DNA of 64,000 bases, from NCBI RefSeq assembly GCF_018622995.1, contig NZ_CP076022.1, positions 2,046,001 through 2,110,000 on the forward strand, read 5' to 3'. Position numbers and translations under genes: made by a program. This stretch comes from Arthrobacter jiangjiafuii (GTDB lineage Bacteria; Actinomycetota; Actinomycetes; Actinomycetales; Micrococcaceae). How positions within the stretch are numbered: position 1 is the first letter of the stretch; every line of letters starts with the position of its first letter. Below are positions 40,135-50,087 of this stretch, piece after piece. Below the pieces are notes generated by a model that was given only the letters and a program-made list of their open reading frames with translations, was not told where the DNA came from and ran no database searches.

Positions 40135-40416
40135 ATGATCACCGCTTTTGTACTCATCCAGACCGACTCGGCCCGCATCCCCGAGTGCGCCGAGGAGATC
40201 TCCGAGCTCGACGGCATCAGCGAGGTCTACTCCGTCACCGGCGAGTGGGACCTCATCGCGATTGCCCGGGTGCGCCGCCACGAGGACCTGGCCGACACCA
40301 TTGCCAACCGTCTCTCCAAGGTCGAGGGCGTCGTGGAGACCACCACCCAGATTGCCTTCCGCGCCTATTCCCAGCATGATCTCGACGCGGCATTTTCCCT
40401 CGGGTTCGACAGCTAA
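40135..40416 (+). CDS. Stand-alone Lrp/AsnC ligand-binding (RAM) domain protein
   Basis: A 93-residue protein with only the alpha/beta RAM domain of Lrp/AsnC regulators: FVLIQTDSARIPECAEEIS, VTGEWDLIAIARVRRHEDL, TTTQIAFRAYS. There is no DNA-binding helix-turn-helix. Such short proteins form ring oligomers that bind amino acids and could modulate full-length Lrp proteins. AAAGG lies about eight bases before the ATG. It is convergent with trpD; an amino-acid sensing role is inferred. Confidence 0.92.
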   Translation: MITAFVLIQTDSARIPECAEEISELDGISEVYSVTGEWDLIAIARVRRHEDLADTIANRLSKVEGVVETTTQIAFRAYSQHDLDAAFSLGFDS

Positions 40417-40604
40417 ACAACTGCAGCGGGCAGCCGTTTTATCACGGATGGGCGACCTTTGGGTCTCATTTTGATAACAATTAGGTGCTGAGAAAAGCCG
40501 CTTTAGGCTCCGGACCCACCCCGCCTGCGGAAAATTCCGGGCGCTCCGCGGGTGGTTTTGCGGGCTGCTGCAACCCTGAAAATTCCGGAAAATTCCCGAA
40601 AAAC

Positions 40605-41651
40605 CTAGCGGGTGACGTCGATCCAGCGGTCAAGAGCGGCCTGCGCCTGACCCGTGTCGATCGCTGCCTCGGCCCGGCGCAGCGCTGCGGCCAGCCGGCC
40701 GGTGAGGGGCCCGTCGGCGTGGGTATCGAGTGCCACCAGCGCTGCGGCGGCGTTGAGCACGACGGCGTCGCGCACGGGACCGCGGTCGCCCGCCAGGACG
40801 CTGCGCACCACGGCCGCGTTCGCCAAGGCGTCCCCGCCCCTCAGATCGTCCAGCGTGGCCCGGGGTATCCCCAGGTCCAGCGGATCCACCTTTGACTCCT
40901 CCACGGTGCCGTTACGGACCTCCCAGACGGTGGAGATACCGGTGGTCGTCATCTCGTCCAGGCCGTCCTCGCCCCGGAACACCAGTGCACGCACGCCCCG
41001 CGCAGCAAGCACGCCCGCCATCAGGGGCGCCAACCGGGCGTCGGCAACGCCGATCGCCGAAGCGCTGGGCCGGGCGGGGTTGGTCAGCGGACCCATGAAG
41101 TTGAAGGCTGTGGAAACGCCCATTTCCCGTCGGGGTACGGCGGCAAACCGCATCGAGGGATGGAAGACCTGGGCAAAGCAGAAGGTGATGCCGGCCTGGA
41201 CCGCCGCTTTCGCAACGCGCTCGACCGTCAGGTCCAGGCGGACCCCGAGTGCCTCGATCACGTCGGCTGACCCGGAGGCCGACGACGCCGCACGGTTGCC
41301 GTGCTTGACCACCCGGGCGCCGGCGCCGGCGCAGACCAGGGCCGCCATGGAGGAGATGTTCACCGTGTTGTGCCGGTCTCCACCGGTGCCCACTATGTCG
41401 AGGGTCTCACCGGGGATCTCGATGGGACGGGCGTTCTCCAGCATCGCCTCCACGAGTCCGGCCAGCTCCTGGACCGTTTCCCCCTTGGCCCTCAGCGCCA
41501 CGAGGAACCCTGCCATCTGCGCATCCGAGGCGTCTCCGGCCATGATGGTGTTCATCGCCCAGCGTGTCTGGCCGCTGCTCAGGTCCTGCCGCAGGATGAG
41601 GGCGTTTATCAGGTGCGGCCAGGTGTGTTCGGCGCTCGGATTCGTAGTCAC
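40605..41651 (-). CDS. trpD: Anthranilate phosphoribosyltransferase
   Basis: A 348-residue TrpD. The PRPP-binding motif reads [17 protein letters not shown], followed by [21 protein letters not shown] and the [18 protein letters not shown] region, all typical of the family. It transfers phosphoribose to anthranilate in tryptophan synthesis. It stands apart from other trp genes, as is usual in Arthrobacter. The GTG start at 41651 is preceded by a GGGG-rich stretch. It is divergent from ctaE across about 160 bases. Confidence 0.97.
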   Translation of the reverse strand: MTTNPSAEHTWPHLINALILRQDLSSGQTRWAMNTIMAGDASDAQMAGFLVALRAKGETVQELAGLVEAMLENARPIEIPGETLDIVGTGGDRHNTVNISSMAALVCAGAGARVVKHGNRAASSASGSADVIEALGVRLDLTVERVAKAAVQAGITFCFAQVFHPSMRFAAVPRREMGVSTAFNFMGPLTNPARPSASAIGVADARLAPLMAGVLAARGVRALVFRGEDGLDEMTTTGISTVWEVRNGTVEESKVDPLDLGIPRATLDDLRGGDALANAAVVRSVLAGDRGPVRDAVVLNAAAALVALDTHADGPLTGRLAAALRRAEAAIDTGQAQAALDRWIDVTR

Positions 41652-41810
41652 ATCCCCAAGGTTATCTACGAATCGTAGAAAATGCTGATTTGTTTCTGGT
41701 GAGCCAGTTCCGCGCCGTTACTGGGATCCGCGGGGTTTAGGCACTTTTTAGACGCGCCGTCCGTCTATAGCTGTTGGAGAAGTGGGGAGTTTTACGTCCA
41801 TAATGTCTAT

Positions 41811-42449
41811 GTGACAACAGCGACCCATGCCCCCAGTACCCCGGCTCACCCCACGCTGAACCGCCCCAATATGGTTTCCGTTGGAACCGTAGTGTGGCTG
41901 GCCAGCGAACTGATGTTTTTCGCCGCCCTCTTTGCCATGTATTTCACCCTTCGCTCCACGTCGAGCGATCTGTGGGCCATGGAGACGGAGAAGCTCAACG
42001 TTCCCTTCGCGTTCGCGAACACGGTGATCCTCGTTCTTAGTTCCGTTACCTGCCAGTTCGGCGTCTTTGCCGCCGAACGCCTTCAGCCGCGCCGCACAGG
42101 GGGACTCTTCAACGTTTCCCGCTGGGGCATGGTCGAGTGGTTCCTCCTGACCTTCGTCATGGGCGCCGTCTTCGTTGCCGTCCAGGCCTTCGAATACGCA
42201 ACCCTCGTGACCGAAGGCGTATCGATCTCGTCGAACTCCTACGGGTCGTCCTTCTACCTGACGACCGGTTTCCACGGCCTTCACGTGACCGGCGGTCTCA
42301 TCGCGTTCCTGTTCATCATCGGACGCGCCTATGCAGCGAAGCGCTTCGGGCACTTCGAAGCGACCTCCGCAATCGTGACGTCCTACTACTGGCACTTCGT
42401 GGACGTAGTCTGGATTGCCCTGTTCGTCATCATCTACTTCCTGAAGTAG
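41811..42449 (+). CDS. ctaE: Cytochrome c oxidase subunit III
   Basis: A 212-residue membrane protein with five helices. [20 protein letters not shown] carries the conserved glutamate of the first helix, and the last two helices ([33 protein letters not shown]) are characteristic of the subunit. It supports the aa3 oxidase core encoded by ctaD and ctaC at 48357-50942. It starts with GTG and is followed by qcrC after 86 bases, the usual actinobacterial arrangement. Confidence 0.96.
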   Translation: MTTATHAPSTPAHPTLNRPNMVSVGTVVWLASELMFFAALFAMYFTLRSTSSDLWAMETEKLNVPFAFANTVILVLSSVTCQFGVFAAERLQPRRTGGLFNVSRWGMVEWFLLTFVMGAVFVAVQAFEYATLVTEGVSISSNSYGSSFYLTTGFHGLHVTGGLIAFLFIIGRAYAAKRFGHFEATSAIVTSYYWHFVDVVWIALFVIIYFLK

Positions 42450-42535
42450 TCCCAGCGGCACCAGAGCCGGCAACAGTTAAGAACCCCCAAAGTGGCACCA
42501 GCACACAAAAGACCACACAAGTTAGGAACCACCAA

Positions 42536-43330
42536 GTGAAGGCACTATCGCAAAGGCGACGTCATCCCCTAGCAGCAGTTGCGCTGCTGCTGCTGGGACT
42601 CCTCGTTACGGGTGGGCTCTACGCAGCAGTCTCCGGCGCCAACGAAGCCAAGGCTGCCACGAGCACCGCCGGCTACACGCCTGATGACGAAGCCCAGGGC
42701 GAGAAGCTCTTCATCGCCAACTGCGCCACCTGCCACGGCATGGACGCCTCCGGCTCCGACAACGGCCCGTCCCTCGTCGGCGTGGGCGCCGCATCCGTCG
42801 ACTTCCAGGTCGGCACCGGCCGCATGCCTATGGCAATGCACGGACCGCAGGCCCAGCAGAAGCCGGTCCAGTTCACCGAAGAGCAGACCAGCCAGCTTGC
42901 GGCCTACGTTGCAAGCCTGGGCGCCGGACCCACCATCCCGAGCAGCGAAATCGCAAACGCCGAGGGCAATGCCGCCGAGGGCGGGGAGCTCTTCCGCGTC
43001 AACTGCGCAATGTGCCACAACGCTGCCGGTGCCGGTGGCGCGCTGACGGAAGGCAAGTTCGCTCCCTCGCTGGAGGGCGTCTCGGAGAAGCACATCTACG
43101 AGGCCATGGTCACGGGCCCGCAGAACATGCCTGTCTTCAACGACTCCAACATCACCCCCGAGGACAAGCAGAGCATCATCACCTTCCTGAAGACCACGGA
43201 AGCCAATGGCTCCCCGGGCGGCGCCGAACTCGGCTCCCTCGGCCCTGTTTCCGAAGGCCTGTTCATCTGGACGGCCGGACTTGGCCTCATTATCGCTTTC
43301 ACCATTTGGTTGACCTCCCGGTCTTCCTAG
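42536..43330 (+). CDS. qcrC: Cytochrome bc1 complex di-haem cytochrome c subunit
   Basis: A 264-residue protein with an N-terminal signal/anchor (ALLLLGLLVTGGLYAAV), two CxxCH haem sites (CATCH and CAMCH) in two cytochrome c domains, and a C-terminal helix (LFIWTAGLGLIIAFTIWL). This is the QcrC of actinobacterial bcc complexes, which passes electrons directly to the CtaC subunit since free cytochrome c is absent. The frame is open far upstream; the GTG at 42536 with AGGA about eight bases before it fits. A short reading frame overlaps just before the start. Confidence 0.95.
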   Translation: MKALSQRRRHPLAAVALLLLGLLVTGGLYAAVSGANEAKAATSTAGYTPDDEAQGEKLFIANCATCHGMDASGSDNGPSLVGVGAASVDFQVGTGRMPMAMHGPQAQQKPVQFTEEQTSQLAAYVASLGAGPTIPSSEIANAEGNAAEGGELFRVNCAMCHNAAGAGGALTEGKFAPSLEGVSEKHIYEAMVTGPQNMPVFNDSNITPEDKQSIITFLKTTEANGSPGGAELGSLGPVSEGLFIWTAGLGLIIAFTIWLTSRSS

Positions 43331-43417
43331 ACATCACCCGCGCTCACCCCCACGGGGTGACATCACAGTTACACATAGGTCTATAAATGCAGTTTCAAGA
43401 GAAGGATGAGGGGGATC

Positions 43418-44449
43418 ATGGGCGACCATAGTCACGGCAGTCCGAACACCTCGGGCACCGTCGCTACGGCTGGCCAGGGCGACGAGGAGAAGTTCCGGAA
43501 TCCCGGGCTTCCTCCGCACCGCCCACGGTTGGCCGATACGAATCCCCGCGCTGAGAAGCGGGCCGAGAAGCAGGTGGCGGCGCTGTTCGTCGTCTCCATC
43601 ATCGGCACGCTCGTGTTTTTTGTCGGGTACTTCGGTATCAAGCTTGAAGGCGATCACACCATCGCCGATATCCGGGTGCAGAACCTGCTCCTCGGCCTCG
43701 GCACCGCTTTCGCGATGCTGGGCATCGGCGTCGGCATTGTCCACTGGGCAAAGACGCTTATGCCGGACCACGAAATCACCGAGGAACGGCACGAAATCCG
43801 TCCCGAGGAAGACCGCGTGGTTGCCGAGAAGATTGTCGGCGACATCATCGAGGAAACGGGCATCAAGCGCCGTCCCCTGATCCGCAACACCCTCCTCGGC
43901 GCGATGGTCCTCGCGCCGCTTCCCGCCATCGCCGTTTTCCGCGATCTCGGTCCGCTGCCGGGCAACACCCTGCGGCACACCATGTGGGATGAAGGCGTAC
44001 ACCTGACCCGCGATCCCAGCGGTACCCGGATCAAGGCCTCGGACGTGACCCTGGGTTCCGCATTCCATGTCATCCCCGAGGGCCTGAACGAGTCAGAGCA
44101 CAAGCTGGAGGAGAAGGCCAAGGCCGTCGTCCTGCTCATGCGCCTGGACCCGGAGTCCCTGAACCCCTCCCCCGGCCGTGAAGACTGGAACGTGGACGGC
44201 ATCGTCGCCTACTCCAAGATCTGCACGCACGTGGGCTGCCCGGTTGCGCTGTACGAACAGCACACCCACCACCTGCTCTGCCCGTGCCACCAGTCCACCT
44301 TTGACCTCACGCAGGAATGCAAGGTCATCTTCGGACCGGCTGTCCACCCGCTGCCGCAGCTGCCTATCGCCGTTGACAGCGAAGGCTACCTGATCGCCCA
44401 GAGCGATTTCCATGAACCCGTTGGACCGAGCTACTGGGAGCGTGGCTAA
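43418..44449 (+). CDS. qcrA: Cytochrome bc1 complex Rieske iron-sulfur subunit
   Basis: A 343-residue QcrA with three predicted N-terminal helices and a C-terminal Rieske domain. The 2Fe-2S ligands are in CTHVGC and CPCHQS. It passes electrons from menaquinol to QcrC. The ATG at 43418 follows GAGGGG and starts the conserved GDHSHG; an ATG at 43406 is next to a poor ribosome site. The N-terminal 60 residues are charged and cytoplasmic. The gene lies 87 bases after qcrC and 2 bases before qcrB. Confidence 0.96.
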   Translation: MGDHSHGSPNTSGTVATAGQGDEEKFRNPGLPPHRPRLADTNPRAEKRAEKQVAALFVVSIIGTLVFFVGYFGIKLEGDHTIADIRVQNLLLGLGTAFAMLGIGVGIVHWAKTLMPDHEITEERHEIRPEEDRVVAEKIVGDIIEETGIKRRPLIRNTLLGAMVLAPLPAIAVFRDLGPLPGNTLRHTMWDEGVHLTRDPSGTRIKASDVTLGSAFHVIPEGLNESEHKLEEKAKAVVLLMRLDPESLNPSPGREDWNVDGIVAYSKICTHVGCPVALYEQHTHHLLCPCHQSTFDLTQECKVIFGPAVHPLPQLPIAVDSEGYLIAQSDFHEPVGPSYWERG

Positions 44450-44451
44450 CC

Positions 44452-46137
44452 ATGAGTGTTCCCTCTGCTACTCCCTACGAGGCTAAAACCCGTCTCGGCC
44501 GCGTCACCAACTTCGTCGACTCCCGGGTCAGCGGATCGGCCATGGTCAAGGAATTCGGCCGCAAGGTCTTCCCCGACCACTGGTCCTTCATGTTCGGTGA
44601 AGTGGCGCTGTACTGCTTCGTCATCCTGCTGCTCTCCGGAACGTTCCTGACGTTCTTCTTCGATCCGTCGATGGCTGAGACCCACTACGAAGGCAGCTAC
44701 GTCCCGCTCAAGGGCGTGGAAATGTCCGTTGCCTACGAGTCCTCCCTGAACATCTCCTTCGATGTCCGCGGCGGCCTCTTCATGCGCCAGGTCCACCACT
44801 GGTCCGCACTGCTGTTTGTTGCCGCTGTATCCGTGCACATGCTGCGCGTTTTCTTCACCGGCGCCTTCCGCAAGCCCCGCGAGCTGAACTGGGTGGTGGG
44901 CGGCGTCCTGCTGATCCTGTCCCTGGCAGCCGGCTTCACCGGCTACTCCCTCCCCGATGACCTGCTCTCCGGCAACGGCCTGCGGATCATCGACGGCGTC
45001 GTCAAGGCCATCCCGGTAGTCGGCACGTACATCAGCTTCTTCCTCTTCGGCGGAGAGTTCCCCGGCACCGACATCATCGGCCGCCTGTACATGCTGCACA
45101 TCCTGCTGGTACCGGCCCTGATCCTGCTGATGATCGCCATCCACCTGTTCATGGTGGTCATCCACAAGCACACCCAGTACCGCGGCCCGGGACGCACCAA
45201 CAACAACGTTGTCGGCTTCCCTGTCGGTCCGGTCTACGCCGCCAAGGCCGGTGGATTCTTCTTCATCGTCTTCGGCATCATCGCGATCATTGCCGGCCTG
45301 TTCACGATCAACCCGATCTGGAACTACGGCCCGTACGACCCCTCCCCGGTCTCCGCCGGTACCCAGCCTGACTGGTACATCGGCTGGGTTGACGGCGCGC
45401 TGCGCCTGATGCCGGGTTGGATCGGCAACATCCCGATGGAGTGGAACATTCCGTTCCCGTGGGGCACCAACACGCTCTCCATGAACGTGCTGTTCCCGGC
45501 GCTGGTTCCGGCCGGCATCGTCTTCACCCTGCTGTTCGCCTGGCCGTGGATTGAAGCCTGGCTGACCAAGGACACCCGCGTCCACAACCTGCTGGATCGC
45601 CCGCGGAACGCCCCGTTCCGCACCGGCGTCGGCGTTGCCGGCATCATCTTCTACTGCACCATGTGGGCAGCTGCCAGCTCCGACCTCATCGCCACGCACT
45701 TCCATGTGTCGCTGAACGATGTGACCTACTGGCTGCGCTTCCTGGTGATCTTCGGACCGCTGATCGGCTTTGCCGTGACCCGGCGGATTGCCCTCGCCCT
45801 GCAGCGCAAGGACCGCGAGATCGTGCTTCACGGCGTGGAGAGCGGCCGTATCGTCCGGCTTCCGCACGGTGAGTACATCGAGGTCCACGAGCCTGTGGAC
45901 GAGTACAAGCGCTACAAGCTGGTTGACTTCAGCTCCTACGAAGTGACTCCGGCCCAGCCGGATGCCCGCGGCAAGATCTCCGGCAAGGAGAAGCTGCGCG
46001 GCAGGCTCTCAAGGTTCTTCTTCGAGGACCGGGTTGCCCCGGTCACGCCGAAGGAACTCGAAGCAGCGCACCACCACGAGTCCCCCGCTGAAGTTGAAGC
46101 GGTGGAAGAAGACCAGACGTCGATCACGAACCGCTAG
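44452..46137 (+). CDS. qcrB: Cytochrome bc1 complex cytochrome b subunit
   Basis: A 561-residue cytochrome b. The four haem-binding histidines are in the two helices (RQVHHWSALLFVAAVSVHML and YMLHILLVPALILLMIAIHL), and the quinol pocket has PDWY in place of PEWY, as in actinobacteria. The C terminus adds about 120 residues of a basic and acidic cytoplasmic extension. It catalyses menaquinol oxidation. It begins 2 bases after the qcrA stop. A strong hairpin at 46161-46200 ends the operon. Confidence 0.97.
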   Translation: MSVPSATPYEAKTRLGRVTNFVDSRVSGSAMVKEFGRKVFPDHWSFMFGEVALYCFVILLLSGTFLTFFFDPSMAETHYEGSYVPLKGVEMSVAYESSLNISFDVRGGLFMRQVHHWSALLFVAAVSVHMLRVFFTGAFRKPRELNWVVGGVLLILSLAAGFTGYSLPDDLLSGNGLRIIDGVVKAIPVVGTYISFFLFGGEFPGTDIIGRLYMLHILLVPALILLMIAIHLFMVVIHKHTQYRGPGRTNNNVVGFPVGPVYAAKAGGFFFIVFGIIAIIAGLFTINPIWNYGPYDPSPVSAGTQPDWYIGWVDGALRLMPGWIGNIPMEWNIPFPWGTNTLSMNVLFPALVPAGIVFTLLFAWPWIEAWLTKDTRVHNLLDRPRNAPFRTGVGVAGIIFYCTMWAAASSDLIATHFHVSLNDVTYWLRFLVIFGPLIGFAVTRRIALALQRKDREIVLHGVESGRIVRLPHGEYIEVHEPVDEYKRYKLVDFSSYEVTPAQPDARGKISGKEKLRGRLSRFFFEDRVAPVTPKELEAAHHHESPAEVEAVEEDQTSITNR

Positions 46138-46160
46138 GTTCATTCGACACTGAGATAAAC

Positions 46161-46200
46161 GAAAGGGAGCCGGTCAGCATTTGCTGACCGGCTCCCTTTC
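46161..46200. terminator. 19-bp perfect terminator hairpin after qcrB
   Basis: The arms at 46161-46179 and 46182-46200 are perfect complements starting GAAAGGGAGCCGG, around a TT turn. It lies between qcrB and the convergent unknown gene and would end both transcripts. Confidence 0.9.
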
Positions 46201-46209
46201 TCTGTGTCC

Positions 46210-46770
46210 CTAGCCCAGGACGAAAGGCTTCTTAGCGGGCAGCGGGTGCCGGCGCTTCCACGCTGTCGGGTCGGCAAACGGAGCCGAGCCGATGCCCAGC
46301 TTGGTGAAGTCCAGGTTGGCTTCGCGCAGGACCACCAGCATGCCCTTCACTGCCTTGGGCACATCGGGGACCAGGCAGAAAATGTTGAGCTTGCCCGGCA
46401 CGAATTCGCTTTCTTCCACGGTGCCGAGCCCGCGCCAGGCGAAATAGGATTCCAGTGCGGTGCGGGCCTTGTACTCAAGGTAGCGGTCACGCTCGGAGCC
46501 CTCGGCGGACTTCAATGCGTACTGGGCAACCACCCAATACTGTTCCTCTGCCGGGATCTCCGCATAGCCAAGTTCCGCGGACTTCGCAGCAAAGGCAGCA
46601 AACTTCTTCTCTGCGGCCTCGGCGTCGATGCCTGCAACAGTGCTGCCGTTGGCCATAAAGCCAACAGGACCCTGCGTGATCATGAATTCCGCGGACTCCT
46701 CGTCATACATGGCCTCACGGAAATGCAGGACCCCCTTGCCGTCCCGGTGGTACATCATGATAGTGCTCAT
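46210..46770 (-). CDS. Conserved-looking protein, function not recognised
   Basis: A 186-residue soluble protein with no membrane segment, signal or clear motif. It opens TIMMYHRDGKGVLHFREAMYD, a beta-rich region, then has charged helices (AAEKKFAAFAAKSAEL) and ends with a proline-rich KRRHPLPAKKPFVLG. Codon use fits its neighbours, so it is a real coding sequence. The ATG at 46770 has AGAAAGG about 11 bases upstream. I do not recognise a family. It sits between the qcr terminator and a GntR gene, transcribed the same way as the GntR gene. Confidence 0.75.
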   Translation of the reverse strand: MSTIMMYHRDGKGVLHFREAMYDEESAEFMITQGPVGFMANGSTVAGIDAEAAEKKFAAFAAKSAELGYAEIPAEEQYWVVAQYALKSAEGSERDRYLEYKARTALESYFAWRGLGTVEESEFVPGKLNIFCLVPDVPKAVKGMLVVLREANLDFTKLGIGSAPFADPTAWKRRHPLPAKKPFVLG

Positions 46771-46974
46771 TGGTCATAGCCTTTCTGGGCTGATCGGAAA
46801 TATCGAAGCATGTGGTGTGGGGGCCGACCGCGTCCACGGCACGCCCGGCGGAGGCTCTCCCCCGCTGGGCCGGCCAAAAGGCTGGCGCAGTGCCCGCACA
46901 TACAGTGCCGGCCTTTGCTGGCAGGTGCCCGGGCGGCTGGACTGGCGGGTATCCCGGCGGTCCGGAGAACCGCG

Positions 46975-47772
46975 TCAGGAGCCGGGATGCCGTCCCGGGT
47001 GGTAGGAACGCGGAGTCCGCATTCCCGGCCGCTGCAGCGGCACCCAGAGCTTGTAGCGGTCTGCACGGTAGTAGGAGACGGAATAGTCCACCATGGACCG
47101 TGAGACGTAAGCGTGCCGCTGGATTTTCAACAGCGGCGCCCCGAGCTCGACGTTGAGCAGCCGGGCGATCGAAGCCGACGCCGCCGTAGCCTCGATGGTG
47201 TCCTCGCCCCACTCGATCAGCATCCCGTAACGCTCGCTCAGCACCCGGTAGAGGGACGTGGGCGGCTCTTCGTCGAGCATGCCGGGGACATGCACGGCCG
47301 GGATGAAGTTCTCGTCGACGCTCATCGGCTCGCCGTCAGCGAGCAGCTGCCGCCGGAACCGGATCACAGGCTGTCCGTGGTCGATCTGCAGTTCGCGGGC
47401 CACCAGGTGCGACGCGCCGATCTGTTCGAAGCTCAGGACCCGGGCATCCGGAACCATGCCGCGGCGGTGCATTTCTTCGCTGTACGACGTCAGTTTGATC
47501 TGCAGGTCCACTTTGGGGCGGGCGACAAAGGTGCCCAGGCCGACCACGCGTTCGAGTACTTCGTCGGCAACAAGGGCGTCGATGGCCTGCCGTACCGTCA
47601 TGCGGGCGACGCCGAAGTGGTCGGCGAGTTCACGCTCCGAGGGTATGGCGGAACCGGCCGCTCCACGCTGTTCGACGAAGCGCCTCAGGATGTTCTGCAG
47701 CTGCAGGTGCTTGGCGATTCCGGCCGTCGGATCAATCAGGTCCGGAAAGGTGCCAAGGGTGCGATCGCTCAT
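46975..47772 (-). CDS. GntR family regulator, HutC/UTRA subtype
   Basis: A 265-residue regulator with a winged helix (about 35-95: IPSERELADHFGVARMTVRQAIDAL) and a UTRA ligand domain (about 100-250). In the UTRA domain SVDENFIPAVHVPGML and SVSYYRADRYKLWV are typical. Members sense sugars, amines or amino acids. The frame is open to 47850, but the ATG at 47772 starts the family-like region, with no clear ribosome site. It lies between a long terminator hairpin and the unknown gene; a target is not evident. Confidence 0.88.
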   Translation of the reverse strand: MSDRTLGTFPDLIDPTAGIAKHLQLQNILRRFVEQRGAAGSAIPSERELADHFGVARMTVRQAIDALVADEVLERVVGLGTFVARPKVDLQIKLTSYSEEMHRRGMVPDARVLSFEQIGASHLVARELQIDHGQPVIRFRRQLLADGEPMSVDENFIPAVHVPGMLDEEPPTSLYRVLSERYGMLIEWGEDTIEATAASASIARLLNVELGAPLLKIQRHAYVSRSMVDYSVSYYRADRYKLWVPLQRPGMRTPRSYHPGRHPGS

Positions 47773-47855
47773 GGCCGCCGGATTCCGGAACGGGTACTGC
47801 TGCGCATCCGGTTCCTTCCCTGGGCGCTGGTGCTCCTCCAAGGATAACAAGCATT

Positions 47856-47897
47856 AACGACGAAGGGCCCGCAGTTGCCTGCGGGCCCTTCGTCGTT
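47856..47897 (-). terminator. 19-bp perfect terminator of the cta operon
   Basis: Arms at 47856-47874 and 47879-47897 (AACGACGAAGGGCCCGCAG and its complement) are perfect with a TTGC loop. It lies past the ctaF stop on the minus strand and upstream of the GntR gene. Confidence 0.9.
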
Positions 47898-47958
47898 GTC
47901 ATGTTCTCTAGCCGTGCGGCAGCTGTTTTAGCTGCGCACAACCTGCCGTACCGAGGCC

Positions 47959-48360
47959 CTAGTGTGCGTGGGCTCCACGGCTGTACTCATAAACCCAGCC
48001 GACCAGGGCGATGATCGCCAGGCCTGCACTGATGTACAGGATCCACCAGCCCACGGCCAGGCCGAGGAAACCGCCGGCGGCCGAAAGGCCGACCAGCAGG
48101 GGCCACCAGCTCCAGGGGCTGAAGAAGCCCTGCTCGCCGGATCCTTCGTGGATTTCGGCGTCGAGGCGGTCTTCGGGACGGGCACCAATGCGGCGTCCGG
48201 TGAAGCCGATGTAGAAGGCGATCATGGCCGACATGCCGGCCGTGAGGAACAGGGCCAGATATCCGACCGGCTCCATCCACTCGACGAGGAAGCCGTACAC
48301 AACACCGACCACCAGGAAGAACGGGGCCAGATAAGCGAAGAGCTTAGTCTCTACCTTCAA
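47959..48360 (-). CDS. ctaF: Cytochrome c oxidase subunit IV
   Basis: A 133-residue membrane protein with four helices (about 8-28, 33-53, 85-104, 105-127). It is the actinobacterial Cta[20 protein letters not shown], then [25 protein letters not shown]. It stabilises the aa3 oxidase. The TTG start overlaps the ctaD stop as TTGA, which decides it. It is the last gene of the operon before the hairpin at 47856-47897. Confidence 0.95.
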   Translation of the reverse strand: MKVETKLFAYLAPFFLVVGVVYGFLVEWMEPVGYLALFLTAGMSAMIAFYIGFTGRRIGARPEDRLDAEIHEGSGEQGFFSPWSWWPLLVGLSAAGGFLGLAVGWWILYISAGLAIIALVGWVYEYSRGAHAH

Positions 48361-50078
48361 TTGACCTTCTCCTTACGGTCGCCAGGTCCGAAGACCTTGC
48401 CGGCAGCCGTGGCATCGGTCACGGTCTGCTGCAGTTCAGGGTGGTGCAGGTCCAGTGCCGGGCGCTCCGAACGGATGCGAGGCAGGGACGTGAAGTTGTG
48501 GCGCGGCGGCGGGCAGGATGTGGCCCACTCGAGCGATCCACCGAAGCCCCAGGGATCGTCAACTTCAACCTTCTTGCCGTGGCGCCAGGTGATGTACACG
48601 TTCCAGAAGAACGGAATCATTGAGGCGCCCAGCAGGAACGAACCGAAGGTGGAGAACTGGTTCATCAGGGTGAAGTTATCTTCCGGCAGGTAGTCGGCGT
48701 AGCGGCGCGGCATGCCGAGCACGCCCAGCCAGTGCTGAACCAGGAAGGTGGCGTGGAAGCCAACGAACAGCATCCAGAAGTGGATCTTGCCAAGGCGCTC
48801 GTTGAGCATCTTGCCGGTCCACTTGGGCCACCAGAAGTAGAAGCCGGCGAACATCGCGAAGACAACGGTTCCGAAGATCACGTAGTGGAAGTGAGCCACC
48901 ACGAAGTACGTGTCGGAAACGTGGAAGTCGAGCGGCGGCGACGCCAGGATGATGCCCGTGAGGCCACCGAACAGGAAGGTGATCAGGAAGCCGATGCTCC
49001 ACAGCATGGGAGTCTCGAACGTGATCGATCCCCGCCACATGGTGCCGATCCAGTTGAAGAACTTCACGCCGGTTGGCACCGCGATCAGCATCGTCATGAA
49101 GGAGAAGAACGGCAGCATGACTGCGCCGGTGACGTACATGTGGTGTGCCCACACGGTCACGGACAGGGCTGCGATGGCGATTGTTGCGTAGACCAGGCCC
49201 TTGTAGCCGAAGATCGGCTTGCGGCTGAAGACCGGCAGGATCTCAGAGATGATGCCGAAGAACGGCAGCGCAATGATGTAGACCTCCGGATGCCCGAAGA
49301 ACCAGAACAGGTGCTGCCAGAGGATGGCTCCGCCACGCTCGGGATCGAAGATATGCGCTCCGAACCGGCGGTCGGCACCCAGGGCAAACAGTGCTGCTGC
49401 CAGCGGCGGGAAGGCCATCAGGACGAGGATACCGGTGACCAGGGTGTTCCAGGTGAAGATCGGCATCCGCCACATGGTCATGCCCGGGGCACGCATGCAG
49501 ATGATCGTGGTGATGAAGTTGACCGCACCCAGGATCGTACCGAAACCGGACAGTGCCAGGCCGAAGACCCAGAGGTCTCCGCCGACGCCCGGGGAGAACG
49601 TGGTGTTCGAGAGCGGTGCGTAGGCAAACCAGCCGAAGGACGCAGCACCCTGCGGGGTGATGAAGCCTGCCACCGCAATGGTGGAGCCGAAGAGGAAGAA
49701 CCAGAAGGCCAAGGCATTCAGGCGGGGGAACGCAACGTCCGGCGCACCGATCTGCAGCGGCATGATGACGTTTGCGAAGCCCGAGAACAGCGGGGTGGCG
49801 AACATCAGCAGCATGATGGTGCCGTGCATGGTGAACAGCTGGTTGTACTGTTCCTTGGTCTGCAGGATCTGCATACCGGGTTCAAACAGCTCGGCACGGA
49901 TGACCAGAGCCATCACACCTGCGAGACAGAAGAAAATGAACGATGCAATCAGGTACATGTACCCGATGGTCTTGTGGTCAGTGGAGGTGATCCAACTGAC
50001 AATGATGCGTCCCTTGGAGACGGGGACGACGCGCGGTGCAACCTGAGTATCTTCCGAAGTGTATTCGAGAGTAGTCAC
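48357..50078 (-). CDS. ctaD: Cytochrome c oxidase subunit I
   Basis: A 573-residue haem-copper oxidase core with twelve helices. [15 protein letters not shown] contains the CuB histidine and the cross-linked tyrosine, [10 protein letters not shown] the two other CuB histidines, and [11 protein letters not shown] the haem ligands. It reduces oxygen and pumps protons. The GTG at 50078 has AGGAGG six bases upstream. The stop overlaps ctaF. Confidence 0.98.
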   Translation of the reverse strand: MTTLEYTSEDTQVAPRVVPVSKGRIIVSWITSTDHKTIGYMYLIASFIFFCLAGVMALVIRAELFEPGMQILQTKEQYNQLFTMHGTIMLLMFATPLFSGFANVIMPLQIGAPDVAFPRLNALAFWFFLFGSTIAVAGFITPQGAASFGWFAYAPLSNTTFSPGVGGDLWVFGLALSGFGTILGAVNFITTIICMRAPGMTMWRMPIFTWNTLVTGILVLMAFPPLAAALFALGADRRFGAHIFDPERGGAILWQHLFWFFGHPEVYIIALPFFGIISEILPVFSRKPIFGYKGLVYATIAIAALSVTVWAHHMYVTGAVMLPFFSFMTMLIAVPTGVKFFNWIGTMWRGSITFETPMLWSIGFLITFLFGGLTGIILASPPLDFHVSDTYFVVAHFHYVIFGTVVFAMFAGFYFWWPKWTGKMLNERLGKIHFWMLFVGFHATFLVQHWLGVLGMPRRYADYLPEDNFTLMNQFSTFGSFLLGASMIPFFWNVYITWRHGKKVEVDDPWGFGGSLEWATSCPPPRHNFTSLPRIRSERPALDLHHPELQQTVTDATAAGKVFGPGDRKEKVN

Positions 50079-50087
50079 AGCTTCCTC

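Noticed and set aside
44446-45888. 480-codon open frame opposite qcrB
   Set aside because: Antisense shadow of cytochrome b; composition dominated by Asp, Glu, Gln and His, no motif, and it would overlap a certain gene fully.
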